Assembly (NCBI RefSeq): GCF_003466125.1
Contig: NZ_QSOC01000005.1
Location: forward strand, 202,126-266,125
Origin: Collinsella sp. TM10-22
GTDB lineage: Bacteria; Actinomycetota; Coriobacteriia; Coriobacteriales; Coriobacteriaceae
DNA length: 64,000 nucleotides
Reading direction: 5' to 3'
The position numbers and the translations under genes were made by a program. Position 1 is the first letter of the stretch, and each line of letters opens with the position of its first letter. The notes below the pieces were generated by a model. It was not told the DNA's origin and ran no database searches. It saw only the letters and a program-made list of their open reading frames with translations. This document shows positions 52,557-61,150 of the stretch, piece after piece.

Positions 52557-52592
52557 GTGGTTGGTCTTTTCCGCACGTGGATGAGCGCCTAG
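52557..52592 (+). CDS. 11-residue leader peptide
   Basis: GTG at 52557 after AAAGGAGG (6-base gap) to TAG 52590-52592: MVGLFRTWMSA. Position, strong ribosome-binding site and the hairpin that follows fit a ribosome-stalling leader as known for mef(A)/msr(D), though the R/K-x-R/K arrest motif is absent. Confidence 0.55.
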   Translation: MVGLFRTWMSA

Positions 52593-52625
52593 AAAGCGGC
52601 GCTGTTGTGGCGTCGCGCTGTTTTT
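52584..52625 (+). promoter_or_regulatory. Attenuator hairpins
   Basis: AGCGCC (52584-52589) can pair with GGCGCT (52598-52603); alternatively AGCGGCG (from 52595) pairs imperfectly with CGTCGCGCT (to 52619) just before GTTTTTC. The two foldings exclude each other, the layout of transcription attenuation. Confidence 0.55.
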
Positions 52626-52655
52626 CTGCACGCCATTTCACGATTGGACATAACC

Positions 52656-53942
52656 ATGATATTTGAAACCTCTCGGGGCAGGTCTGCTCTGCTGTGCCAT
52701 TCATGGCAATTCAAGCTTTGTTTCGTATGGGGCGGGGAGCTCGTTTCGACATTGACGAGTTCGATTCTCCAGATGGGTCTTATTTGGCATCTCGCCCTCA
52801 CGACAGGGTCGTCTTCTCTCCTCTCCTTAGCATCGCTGGCAGGCTTTCTGCCGATTGCTTTGTTCGGAATCCTTGCGGGCGCCGTTGTCGACAGACTGCC
52901 TTTGAAACGTGTCCTCATCGGCGCCGACCTCTTCATTGCCGCGGTGGGTGCCGCCTTGGCGATTGCCTCGTTGGCCGGCAGCTTACCTGCATGGCTAATT
53001 CTCATCGCCTTGTTTCTCCGTGCAGTTGGTACTTCGTTCTACACGCCAGCCTCCCAATCTCTCACGCCCCATCTCGCCCCACCGGAGCATCTCGTTCGCC
53101 TATCGGGGGTGACTCAGGCGATTCAGTCCGGCGGATACATTCTTGGCGCCGCGCTTGCAGCAGTGATTTATCCCGTGGCGGGCATTACCGCTATGATTGT
53201 CCTCGACGTGCTGGGAGCGCTTTTCGCTTCTTTAGCCGTCCTCGCCGCACAGATAGACGCAGGGGGCCTCGACGAAGCCGACCGCAGCTTGTCCTTTTCC
53301 AATAAGGTTCGAGAGCTCTTCTCTGAGATTTCGGACGGCTACAAGCTGATTAGGGGGTACAGGGGGCTGTTCGCCCTTCTTTGGTGCGGGTTCGTCTTCG
53401 CTTTCGCGTTCTCTCCGCTCGCGGCATTGTTCCCAATAATGACCTTGGGGCATTTTGGCGGTAGCACGGGGGATGCCGCTTTGGTGGAAATCCTTTTTTC
53501 TGCAGGCATGCTGGCTGGGTCCGGTATCTTGGCGGTTACGGGAGGGTTCCGCAATAGGTCGTTCACCATGGTCGCCGCGATTGCCGGCTTCGGCATTGCC
53601 GCAATCGTATCCGGATCGCTCGGCCCGTCATTGTTCGCTGCTTTCCTGCCGGTGAGCTTTCTTATGGGCGCATGCTCCCCGTTGTACGCGGGAACCCAGA
53701 CTGCCCTTATGCAGGAGCAGATACCTCCTGAGTACCTAGGCCGCGTTTTCGGCCTCTACGGAACCATCATGGCTTGGGCCATGCCCATGGGCCTCGCAGC
53801 CCCCTCCGTTTTTGCGGATCTGCTTGGAGCTCCGTTATGGTTCGTCGGCTCTGGAGCGACCATGGTACTGCTTGCGATGGCTATGCTGCTTGCTCCGAGC
53901 GTCCGAAACGCGGGGAAAAGAGATACCGGGCAGATTCAATAG
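52656..53942 (+). CDS. Mef(A)-like macrolide efflux MFS transporter
   Basis: 428 residues, twelve membrane helices. Resembles Mef(A) along its length by recall: SWQFKLCFVWGGELVSTLTS at the N-terminus, SLASLAGFLPIALFGILAGA, RAVGTSFYTPASQSLTP, and PPEYLGRVFGLYGTIMAWAMP near the C-terminus. The start (ATG 52656) lacks a clear ribosome-binding site and about 10 extra residues may precede the true homologous start. It should pump macrolides out by proton antiport, in concert with the Msr(D)-like protein 261 bp downstream. Confidence 0.82.
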   Translation: MIFETSRGRSALLCHSWQFKLCFVWGGELVSTLTSSILQMGLIWHLALTTGSSSLLSLASLAGFLPIALFGILAGAVVDRLPLKRVLIGADLFIAAVGAALAIASLAGSLPAWLILIALFLRAVGTSFYTPASQSLTPHLAPPEHLVRLSGVTQAIQSGGYILGAALAAVIYPVAGITAMIVLDVLGALFASLAVLAAQIDAGGLDEADRSLSFSNKVRELFSEISDGYKLIRGYRGLFALLWCGFVFAFAFSPLAALFPIMTLGHFGGSTGDAALVEILFSAGMLAGSGILAVTGGFRNRSFTMVAAIAGFGIAAIVSGSLGPSLFAAFLPVSFLMGACSPLYAGTQTALMQEQIPPEYLGRVFGLYGTIMAWAMPMGLAAPSVFADLLGAPLWFVGSGATMVLLAMAMLLAPSVRNAGKRDTGQIQ

Positions 53943-54203
53943 CCCAAATATTCGAAAAAAAGAGGCAGCAGCCATCGGTTCAAGCGTCAGCCTTCAAGCC
54001 CTTGCGACGACGAGGTATTGCACCGACATTCCGCATCGCGCTCCTTATTCGTCGCCAACTATCATTTTCGGATTTGCCGGCTTGCGCAAGGTCAAAACGC
54101 TCGCGCCGGCAATTGGGCAAAGGCGAAAAATCGACGTGAGCAATCTTTTTTGGCATGGCTGCGCTTCCAGTAAAACGCTAATACACAAAAGGCGGTTCAA
54201 CCT
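53943..54203. other. Spacer between the efflux and ABC-F genes
   Basis: 261 bp, lower GC, no credible gene. Longer than in classical mef-msr pairs, so the ABC-F gene may have its own expression signals; none are clear. Confidence 0.4.
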
Positions 54204-55673
54204 ATGGAACTCATAGTCAAAGCTAAAGACATCTTTTTGGAATATGCCGGCCGCGATATCCTAGATATCGAAGAGTTGGAAATCTACTCCTACGATCGCA
54301 TCGGCTTGGTGGGAGACAATGGCGCAGGCAAAACCAGCCTGCTTAAAATTCTGAGCGGCAATCTTACCATTGCGGACGCCGACGTCAGGCGTTTCGGCAG
54401 CATTGCCCTCATCGGCCAACTCGATGAACTCGACCTTGATGCGGCTCAGGGCAGTGGTGAGATGCTCTCCCGTCTCAACGTCGCCGGAGTGGCGCAGGAG
54501 ACGATGAGCGGCGGAGAGGAGACACGCGCCAAGATTGCCTCTGCGCTCTCCCAGCAGGCAAGCGCGATCTTTGCTGATGAGCCTACGAGCCACCTCGACC
54601 AAGACGGCATCAGTCTTCTCGTCGGACAACTCAAGGCATTTGATGGAGCCCTGCTCATTGTGAGCCATGACCGTTATTTTCTCGATCAGGTAGTGGACAA
54701 GATCTGGGAGCTCAAAGACGGCGGTATTTCCGAATTCTGGGGTGACTACTCCGACTATCTGCGACAGAAAGAAGAAGAGCGCAAAGTTCAGGCGGCTCGA
54801 TACGAAGAGGCGATGCGCGAGCGCGAGCGCCTTGAAGCCGCCATCGAAAAACAACGGAAAAAAGCACGGCAGGTCGACGCCAAGCAGAAGGGCGCAAAGA
54901 AAAGCAACGAGAATGCAGGTCGATTGGGACATCAGAAAGCAACCGGCACCAAACAGAAGAGGATGTACCAGGCGGCTAAGAACATGGAGAAGCGCCTCGA
55001 AGCGCTCGAAGGGATTGAGGCCCCTGACAGCATTCGCACCGTGCGGTTCCGCCAGAGCAAGGCCCTGGAACTGCATAGTAAATTTCCCATCTCGGCAGAC
55101 GATTTCAACTTGAGCTTCGGCAACTGCATGCTCTATGACCACGCGAAATTCGAGATACCGCTCGGTGCCAAAGTGGCCATCACCGGTGGCAACGGTACAG
55201 GAAAGACCAGCCTGCTGAAGGCAATCGCTCGACGCGCCGACGGTATCAACATCTCTCCCAAGGCAGAGATCGGTTACTTCGAGCAAACAGGCTACAAGTT
55301 CGACGCCCGTCAGTCTGCGATCTCGTTCATGCAGGATGGTTGCGAGTACAGCATGACCGAAATCCGAAGCATCCTCGCCTCTATGGGAATCGGACCGCGT
55401 GACCTGGCAAAGGACGTTGGCGTTCTCTCGGGAGGCGAAGTCATCAAGCTGCTGCTCGCGAAGATGCTGCTGGGCAGATACAACATCTTGCTCATGGACG
55501 AGCCTGGAAATTACCTGGACATCAAGAGCGCCGAAGCCCTCGAGCAGATGATGAGCGCCTATGCCGGAACGATAGTGTTCGTCTCCCACGATAAGAGGCT
55601 GGTCGAGAACGTCGCAGACATTATTTACGAAATAAAGGACACCAAGCTAGTCAAAATCTTTCAGCGCGAATAA
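54204..55673 (+). CDS. Msr(D)-like ABC-F ribosomal protection protein
   Basis: 489 residues, two ABC ATPase domains and no membrane domain. Walker [10 protein letters not shown] and GGNGTGKTS, signatures MSGGEETR and LSGGEVIK, Walker B/D-loop ADEPTSHLD and [10 protein letters not shown], and a charged linker ([19 protein letters not shown]) between them. Resembles Msr(D) through most of its length ([35 protein letters not shown]). ABC-F proteins displace macrolides from the exit tunnel. Starts with [14 protein letters not shown] as Msr(D) does. Confidence 0.88.
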   Translation: MELIVKAKDIFLEYAGRDILDIEELEIYSYDRIGLVGDNGAGKTSLLKILSGNLTIADADVRRFGSIALIGQLDELDLDAAQGSGEMLSRLNVAGVAQETMSGGEETRAKIASALSQQASAIFADEPTSHLDQDGISLLVGQLKAFDGALLIVSHDRYFLDQVVDKIWELKDGGISEFWGDYSDYLRQKEEERKVQAARYEEAMRERERLEAAIEKQRKKARQVDAKQKGAKKSNENAGRLGHQKATGTKQKRMYQAAKNMEKRLEALEGIEAPDSIRTVRFRQSKALELHSKFPISADDFNLSFGNCMLYDHAKFEIPLGAKVAITGGNGTGKTSLLKAIARRADGINISPKAEIGYFEQTGYKFDARQSAISFMQDGCEYSMTEIRSILASMGIGPRDLAKDVGVLSGGEVIKLLLAKMLLGRYNILLMDEPGNYLDIKSAEALEQMMSAYAGTIVFVSHDKRLVENVADIIYEIKDTKLVKIFQRE

Positions 55674-55710
55674 CCCTAAATGAGCAGGATATATTCCCAG
55701 AATGGAGACA

Positions 55711-55736
55711 AAAGGCCTCGAAACAGGCCTTTTTCT
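55711..55736 (+). terminator. Terminator after the ABC-F gene
   Basis: AAGGCCT / AGGCCTT stem followed by TTTTC. Confidence 0.8.
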
Positions 55737-55837
55737 CCGCGATGCATAGGTCAATTGATAAGGTTCACAGAAATTCGGAAGAATTGGCAATCCGAGTTTT
55801 CCGAGACACGAAAGAAATTTTCAAAGCGGGGAAGCGG

Positions 55838-56383
55838 ATGAACCAGGCCGATCTTATAGTCGCAAGGATAGAGCGGGCGCGGCAGGACCGCGGCATCAGC
55901 GTGGCCGAACTCGCCCGCCGAATCAATGTGGACAGAAAGCGCCTCTGGTACGTCCTCAACGGGCAGCGCTCCATGCACGTCGACGAGTTCGTTCGCCTCT
56001 GCGCGGTCATGGACATGAGCCTCGCCTGCTTCCTCACGAAGGAGCAGGCGAGCGACCTGGCCGAACACTACGGATGGGCGCGGATGGCCCAGGTGGTCGG
56101 CAACTTCTTCGGAGGCTCGCTCTCGGTGGGCATAGACCGATACCGCAACTTGGGCGACCAGGGCGACAACGGCGTCTACGTCATCGACGGATGGAAGATA
56201 GTCGATCGCTACGCCACGGCGTACGACGAGGACTGGAACGCGGTCGGCCTGAGGCTCATCGACCCCTCCGCCGAGCAGCGCGTGCCAGGAGGCATGTCCG
56301 ATCGATGCGATCTTCGAGCCGCTTTACTTCCGCGCGATGCGTCTGCGCGGTTCCGTGTGCCTTTTCGTCTACGCGACGATTGA
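55838..56383 (+). pseudogene. XRE-type regulator, C-terminus frameshifted by CGAT duplication
   Basis: ATG 55838 behind GCGGGGAAGCGG. HTH near residues 15-55 (DRGISVAELARRINVDRKRLWYVLNGQRSM), then a helical part (LACFLTKEQASDL) and VGNFFGGSLSVGIDRYRNLG. After GGMSD the frame runs into Arg-rich low-quality sequence and stops; skipping one CGAT of CGATCGAT (56299-56306) restores AIFEPLYFRAMRLRGSVCLF and VYATIEPPDGDW. So a 4-bp tandem duplication probably broke the gene. The HTH half could still be made. Confidence 0.7.
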
Positions 56384-57267
56384 ACCGCCTGATGGCGATT
56401 GGCGCGCACGGCGGGAGCGGAGACGGGTCGAGGTGGTCGGGCCTTCACGAAACGGCCACGAGCCGCGTGCCTTAGCTGCGGCTAAGTCCCTGAAAAGTAA
56501 AAGGCGCCCATGCGGGCGCCTGCCTAGTAGCTGGAGTTGTTCGGTTGTGGTCGGAGTGCTTGTCTTCCGCGGTGCTGTCGTCCGGGGTCCGGCATCTGTC
56601 GTTCGCCTCTTCTGTCGTGTTTGATGTTGCACGTTATGCGAGTGACCTTGCGCGAGCCTGCCGGCCCGTTGCCCCAGGTGCACCCGGATAAATGGTACCC
56701 ATCCGTTGGAACATGAACATTGTGGGAGGGGCGTCTGGACAAACTGGAACGGACGAACGGGACGATGTTTGTTCGATTTGCATCTTTTTGTCGTAGCCTC
56801 GCGGATGTTATTAATCGTCCGAGCAACGGCGAGCTAAGGCCTCGTTGACGATTTAAGATTGAGTGACCTGCGACAGTTCCGAATGCCAATACGCACGGCG
56901 CTATAGCAGAACCGTATTACAAAAAGTGCGAAGGCCGTTAGCGCGAGTTGCTAGGCAACCATAATGCAACTGAGTGCCATACACGACATTTAATTTCACT
57001 ACTCTGGCATAAGAAGTCGTAACACAACAAAAATGAAGGATAACAGTCTATAAAAACCGAGCTTATTATGTCGGAGGTGGCTTCATGTCTAATAGGCGGT
57101 TTTTACAGAACTCACCAGAGTCCAGATTCCTGCTATTCTTCATCTAACCAGGATAGGCTGTACCTATTTCGGCAAGATTAGCGAGGACCGTGCTGACATT
57201 GTCTATGATTCTGATACGAATATTTTGCTTGATGTATTCAAACGATAATATTGGAGTACATACCGAT
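56384..57267. other. Long gene-poor stretch
   Basis: About 880 bp. Holds a hairpin GGCGCCC / GGGCGCC (56504-56521), a GGACAAACTGGAAC piece like the 155-bp repeat (about 56737), and GC-rich then AT-rich sequence from about 56930. No gene I can support; the AT-rich tail leads into the acetyltransferase. Confidence 0.4.
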
Positions 57268-57711
57268 ATGGAAATTATAGAAATTAAAGAGAACAAAAAA
57301 CAATTTCTCCCCTTATTACTGTTAGCCGATGAACAAGAGAGCATGATAGACCGATATATTGATAGAGGAATGATGTATGTATTAGTCGATAATGGGGTTA
57401 AATGCGAGTGTGTAGTAACCGACGAGGGCAAAGGCATTCTTGAAATTAAAAATATTGCAACTGCGCCAAAATATCAGGGCAAAGGTTACGGCAAGGCGCT
57501 AATTGACTTTGTTGCTGCGAAATATAAAGGGAAATATTCAATAATACAAGTTGGCACAGGGGATAGCCCGTTGACCGTTCCTTTTTATGAAAAATCTGGT
57601 TTTGCCCGCTCATACAGCATTGAAAATTATTTTATTGATAACTATGACCACCCTATTTTTGAAGGTGGGGTTCAACTAACAGATATGATTTATTTACAGA
57701 AAAAAATATAA
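57268..57711 (+). CDS. GNAT acetyltransferase of low-GC origin
   Basis: 147 residues; start 57268 (MEIIEIKENKKQFLPLLLLA) chosen over longer in-frame starts; GGAG is 12 bases upstream. The acetyl-CoA loop QGKGYGKALIDF follows the strand ILEIKNIATAPKY; the C-terminal VPFYEKSGF motif is also typical. The gene is strikingly AT-rich against its neighbours, so it probably came recently from a Firmicutes-like donor. Acceptor substrate unknown. Confidence 0.82.
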   Translation: MEIIEIKENKKQFLPLLLLADEQESMIDRYIDRGMMYVLVDNGVKCECVVTDEGKGILEIKNIATAPKYQGKGYGKALIDFVAAKYKGKYSIIQVGTGDSPLTVPFYEKSGFARSYSIENYFIDNYDHPIFEGGVQLTDMIYLQKKI

Positions 57712-57854
57712 ATTATCGTTTATTTTATCGCTGCAATGAATATCGAAGAAATCTGAGCTTCTTAAAGACGGCGAAGCCGATGGCAAACGGGTAACGAGCA
57801 AAAACGGCGACTTCGCAAGTTACAGACCAAGGTCTCGTTCGTGTTCGCAAACAA

Positions 57855-58220
57855 AGCCGCCTGCGACGATTCTTTCACTCATTGCTCTTACGAATCGCAT
57901 ATGACCTGCGGAAACGCAAGACGATAAAGCCACTGCCTACGATTCACTTCGCGAAACAGGCGCCAAAGGGGGAAATCAGTCGTTTTGGTATTCATTTCAT
58001 GTGGTTCCGAGCCTTAAAACAAACCCGTTTTTGTCCCCGGGACAAAAATGAAACTGCGTGCCCACGGTTTCGAAATAGTTCGCATATTTGTCCCATGTTT
58101 TGTCCCAAACGCCCACGTGAAGACACGCGGCGGGATTCGGTGGCAAAATTGCCAAGTCCAACCACTCAACTGGAGTTGACTGAAATGGTATGGCGGCAAA
58201 CGAGCGTGAAAGAGTGGGAG
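57855..58220. repeat. About 370-bp direct repeat, copy R1
   Basis: Copy R2 lies at 61785-62153. Shared features: CTGCGACGATTCTTTC at the left, TGACCTGCGGAAA, ACGATTCACTT, the palindrome TTTTTGTCCCCGGGACAAAAAT, ATGAAACTGCG, GGTTTCGAAATAGTT, TTTGTCCCAAACGCC and ACACGCGG. Both copies are open in the same plus frame (a ..RFCPRDKNETA.. peptide) and in a minus frame, but neither has a convincing start and ribosome-binding site. Confidence 0.8.
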
Positions 58221-58371
58221 TAGAAAATTCCTTAGTCATGGGGTATAAATTGGATTTCCTTTAGGATGCACCCCCATAACTATACGAATTGACCTGCTGA
58301 CTCCAATGAAGATTGGTGGGTAACTGCCAGGGGTGGCGGCCCAGCGAGTGTTGTTTTGCGAGCTATGCGCA

Positions 58372-58547
58372 TTGAAAGCGACCTTTCGTGGTATAAACTA
58401 CTTGCCGGAAGCCGCGGCTTTCAGAGTACGGCTTACGTGTACGTTTAACCTCCGTGGGCGACGGGGTGCCGCAAGGCGTAGAATATCGCCCACCTGTAGG
58501 GGCCTGCAGCGATGCGGGCCCCGCTTCGTATGAAGGGGGCGCAACCG
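58372..58547 (+). ncRNA. Candidate antitoxin RNA or structured leader
   Basis: A promoter-like TTGAAA - 16 bp - TAAACT (58372-58399) is followed by sequence rich in stems: GAAGCCGCGGCTTTC, GTACG..CGTGTAC, a perfect 8-bp stem GTGGGCGA (58454-58461) / TCGCCCAC (58486-58493), and GGGGCC / GGCCCC (58499-58522) 26 bp before the toxin-like gene. The layout fits a type III antitoxin with a leaky terminator, but the usual tandem repeats are not seen. Confidence 0.35.
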
Positions 58548-58997
58548 ATGAAGATCGTATCCATCCCCCAGGACTTCTTCGACCTCGTCGAGGGCGACCG
58601 CGAGCTCATGCTTAAGCACAATCTCCCCTGCATCGTGGTGGTGAGGCTGCGTTTCCGCGGGAAGCGCAGGGACTTCGCCGTGCCGCTGCGTTCCAACATC
58701 GCCCCCAACGTGCCCAAAGACCAGTACTTTGCGTTGCCACCCCGCCCCACGACGCGCCCCGGCTGCCGCCACGGCATCCACTACATCAAGATGTTCCCCA
58801 TAACCAAGTCCTACCAGCGCCGCTTCAGGACCGAGGGCTCGGCCTACTACGAGACGCTCCAGCGCATCATCGACGGCAACACCAAGCGCATTGTCTCCGA
58901 GTGCCAGGCGTACCTCGACCGCTACGAGCGCGAAGGAAGGCCCCGCTTCGCCGTCGACATCGACCGCATCGTGGGCCTGCTGGAGGGCGAGAAGTAG
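58548..58997 (+). CDS. Candidate type III toxin (ToxN/AbiQ/TenpN-like)
   Basis: 149 residues; start 58548 (MKIVSIPQDFFDLVEGD) with GAAGGGGGCGCAACC upstream. By recall it resembles type III toxin endoribonucleases: a central RDFAVPLRSNIAP (the family has FAIPLRSNI-type text), IHYIKMFPITKSY, then a helix KRIVSECQAYLDRYE and a final strand RFAVDIDRIV. Basic, small, in a mobile region. These toxins are held by a repeated RNA antitoxin; the structured RNA stretch just upstream could be that partner. Not certain: a plain hypothetical protein is the alternative. Confidence 0.5.
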   Translation: MKIVSIPQDFFDLVEGDRELMLKHNLPCIVVVRLRFRGKRRDFAVPLRSNIAPNVPKDQYFALPPRPTTRPGCRHGIHYIKMFPITKSYQRRFRTEGSAYYETLQRIIDGNTKRIVSECQAYLDRYEREGRPRFAVDIDRIVGLLEGEK

Positions 58998-59205
58998 GGC
59001 ACCTCGGCTCAGTCTCGAGCCATGTGGAGTCGCTCCGCATTTTTGAACGCCGCGTGTGCGTCCCAAATACTTGAGAAACAAGCTGTGAAGTGCAGTGGCT
59101 CGCCCGTGCCCGTGCATAGCCGTCACCATTAGCGTCTACGCGGCGTCGGCTTCAAGTGGAACTGGCCCCACTGCTGTATATGGTTTGCCTTGCTGCACAT
59201 GGCGA

Positions 59206-59625
59206 TCAATGCCCACGATGCTTCTGCTTGCGCTTCAGCTTTCGCTGCTCGAAGCGCGCCTCCGCCTCATCCGCGCGACGCTGGCTTCTTGCTTGAGCCG
59301 ACTCCCGCTTCGTCGCTTCCCGCTGTGCTGCGAGCGCCTGTTGTGCCTTGGTGCTCACCGCGGGCCGCTTAAGGGCTTTCGCTGCCTCGCGAGCGCGTCG
59401 CTTGGGATTCTTCGCGGGCTTGCTTGTTTCCGTGGCCTCGTCACCGAAGAACGCGAGCTCCGCCCATTTGCTTGTAACGAATCGCAGGATTTCCTCATCG
59501 GACGGTTCCGCGCCGAAGACGATGCGGGCGGCGCCGTATCTGCCGTCCTCGACATGCTCCGCCAGCCCGACCCAGAATTGGCCGTCATGATATACGGTCA
59601 GGGTGGATGACACGCTGATCTGCAT
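59206..59625 (-). CDS. yjdF: YjdF family protein, copy 1
   Basis: 139 residues; start 59625 (MQISVSSTLTVYHDGQFWVGL) behind AAAGGAGGAACCAACC. The family (DUF2992) begins with LTVYHDGQFWVGL..E and IVFGAEPSDEEILRFV; the rest is a long Arg/Ala/Lys/Gln-rich helix ending KLKRKQKHRGH, likely RNA- or DNA-binding. In Bacillus yjdF is controlled by a riboswitch that binds aromatic azaheterocycles; the leader here fits that. Confidence 0.85.
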   Translation of the reverse strand: MQISVSSTLTVYHDGQFWVGLAEHVEDGRYGAARIVFGAEPSDEEILRFVTSKWAELAFFGDEATETSKPAKNPKRRAREAAKALKRPAVSTKAQQALAAQREATKRESAQARSQRRADEAEARFEQRKLKRKQKHRGH

Positions 59626-59765
59626 GGTTGGTTCCTCCTTTATGTAGATGACCATGCAGAGAAGGGACAACCAAGGAGGCAGGTTACTGATGCGGACTCC
59701 CGCACGCCCACGACTACCCGACGGGGACTGTGTTTTCATCTCTGGTGCCCGCATTGTAGCACGCG
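59626..59765 (-). promoter_or_regulatory. yjdF-type riboswitch leader, copy 1
   Basis: Conserved with copy 2 almost base for base over about 130 nt, though non-coding. Outer stem (minus sense) TGCGGGC (59747-59753) / GTCCGCA (59691-59697). An anti-SD CCTCCTT (minus sense; 59673-59679) is exactly complementary to the AAGGAGG ribosome-binding site (59634-59640), so translation control is likely. -10 TACAAT lies just upstream of the leader. Confidence 0.7.
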
Positions 59766-60204
59766 TGAATGCGCCCGGCATCGCTGCTGACATGGCGCGA
59801 CTGGGAATTGCTCCTCGATGTATCCCTGTGCATACTGCTTCCCCGGTTTCGAAACTTTAAAAAAATTCGAGTTTCGAAACCGAGGAGGACCGAATGATGG
59901 CTTGGGTAGACCGCAATACGTAGGAAGTTTCGCCATCGTCTATGCTGAACACGAGGTCGTCTTCCTCCAATCCGATCAAGCTGACCGAGCAAGCGGCACC
60001 TGGATCGACATTCCCCTGCACATGAACCCGCTTATGCGCGCGAACGGGGGCTACAAGGGCATGACCGCGCAGGAAGCGCTTGGGGTAGCGAACGGGGCCG
60101 AGCATCGCCCTGCGCCGGCCTTGGCATCAGGTCCTCGCGCTGGGCGGTAATCCGAGGATCGGGAGTAAGGATTTGCCCAGCATCGATAATGCTCAGCTAT
60201 ACCC
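59766..60204. other. Spacer with a strong dyad and an unassigned fragment
   Basis: Stem GGTTTCGAAACT (59845-59856) / AGTTTCGAAACC (59870-59881) with an A-rich loop. From about 59890 to 60150 both strands have open frames (plus: IVYAEHEVVFLQSD..DIPLHMNPLMRANGG) but no convincing start or family; probably a gene fragment. Confidence 0.35.
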
Positions 60205-60684
60205 TTATTCCGTCTCCCTGCTCTTGCGGTATTCCGCGAGCCTGTCGTTCAATTCGCGGGTCTCGCGGCTCAGCTTGGCGTTGAAAGCAAGAGTGAGGAC
60301 CGCCAGGATGGCGAGATAGACAACCGTGAAGGTAACCCACGCCCCGGGGTTGTTCACGGGAACCCAAGCAAAGACAAACGCCAATGCACAGAGGGCTGCG
60401 TAGAGGCAAACGTCGAACAGCGCCAGGCGCGCGGGATACGCCATCTGTCTGATCACCGCGGGCGTGAAGAACACGAACTGCAGCGCGGGGACGGTGACGC
60501 ACGCGGCGAGAATCGACCAGCAATAGTTAATGCCCTGCTTGGCGGTGTCATCAGCGAAACAAGTCCCTAATGCCAAGAAGGCTATCATGGCAACAGTGAA
60601 GCCGATACAGGTGCTTTTCACGAGTTGTCCGAGGTTTTCCGCGGGCGTCTTTTTATCGGTGTCGATAATGTCCCTGTTAATCAT
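60205..60684 (-). CDS. DUF3021 membrane protein
   Basis: 159 residues, four membrane helices (starting STCIGFTVAMIAFLALGTCF; SILAACVTVPALQFVFF; ARLALFDVCLYAALCALAFVF; WVTFTVVYLAILAVLTLAF) and a charged C-terminal helix (SRETRELNDRLAEYRKSRE). DUF3021 proteins pair with LytTR regulators and usually hold them at the membrane. The start overlaps the end of the LytTR gene by 8 bases. Confidence 0.85.
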   Translation of the reverse strand: MINRDIIDTDKKTPAENLGQLVKSTCIGFTVAMIAFLALGTCFADDTAKQGINYCWSILAACVTVPALQFVFFTPAVIRQMAYPARLALFDVCLYAALCALAFVFAWVPVNNPGAWVTFTVVYLAILAVLTLAFNAKLSRETRELNDRLAEYRKSRETE

Positions 60685-61150
60685 TTCGGTCTCCCTTCCT
60701 TCGTTTCGACTGCTTCAGACCGAGCTTCGATTTGACGTCGGGCGCATACTGGCGCGAGATAACGACTTGCTCACCGTTTTCCAAGGTGGCGATGATCCTG
60801 CCGTTGACGTCGGGCTTGAGGGCGGTGATCGCGCGGAAGTTGACGATGCAACCTTTCGCGATGCGCAGGAAGTCGCAGTCCGCCAGGCGCTCCTCCATCT
60901 CGTAAAGGCGCAGGCCCGTTTCGAGAACCGTGTCGGCCGTATAAATGAACGTGTGCTTGTCGACCGACTCGATGAACAGGACGTCTTCTGCGCTCAGCAC
61001 GCGCGTGCAGCCGTCGGCCGTGCCCGTCACCTTCCTGTCAAGCATGCGCAGCCGAGCCGCTATATCAAGCACGCGGCGATCGACCCTTACGCAGACGATC
61101 GTGACTTCTATATCTTGAGCCGCTTCTCACTCTTCGATTGTGATCTTCAT
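60677..61150 (-). pseudogene. LytTR-domain regulator with opal codon at position 8
   Basis: ATG 61150 follows AAGGGAGGACGC and encodes MKITIEE, then TGA (61127-61129), then EAAQDIEVTIVCVRVDRRVL and the rest. MKITIEE is the usual start of this family, so the stop lies inside the real gene. The LytTR domain (about residues 45-150; VLFIESVDKHTFIYT, RIAKGCIVNFRAI, VVISRQYAPDVKSKLG) is intact. A GTG at 61072 could give a 131-residue protein without the N-terminal strand. TGG to TGA is a simple explanation. Confidence 0.75.

Noticed and set aside
53812..54216. Overlapping frame between the Mef-like and Msr-like genes
   Set aside because: It overlaps the 3' end of the transporter in another frame and has no homology or ribosome-binding site.
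58014..58239. Peptide frames inside repeat R1 (and in R2)
   Set aside because: Both strands are open in both copies, but no start with a ribosome-binding site; conservation seems to be of the DNA repeat, so I did not call a gene.
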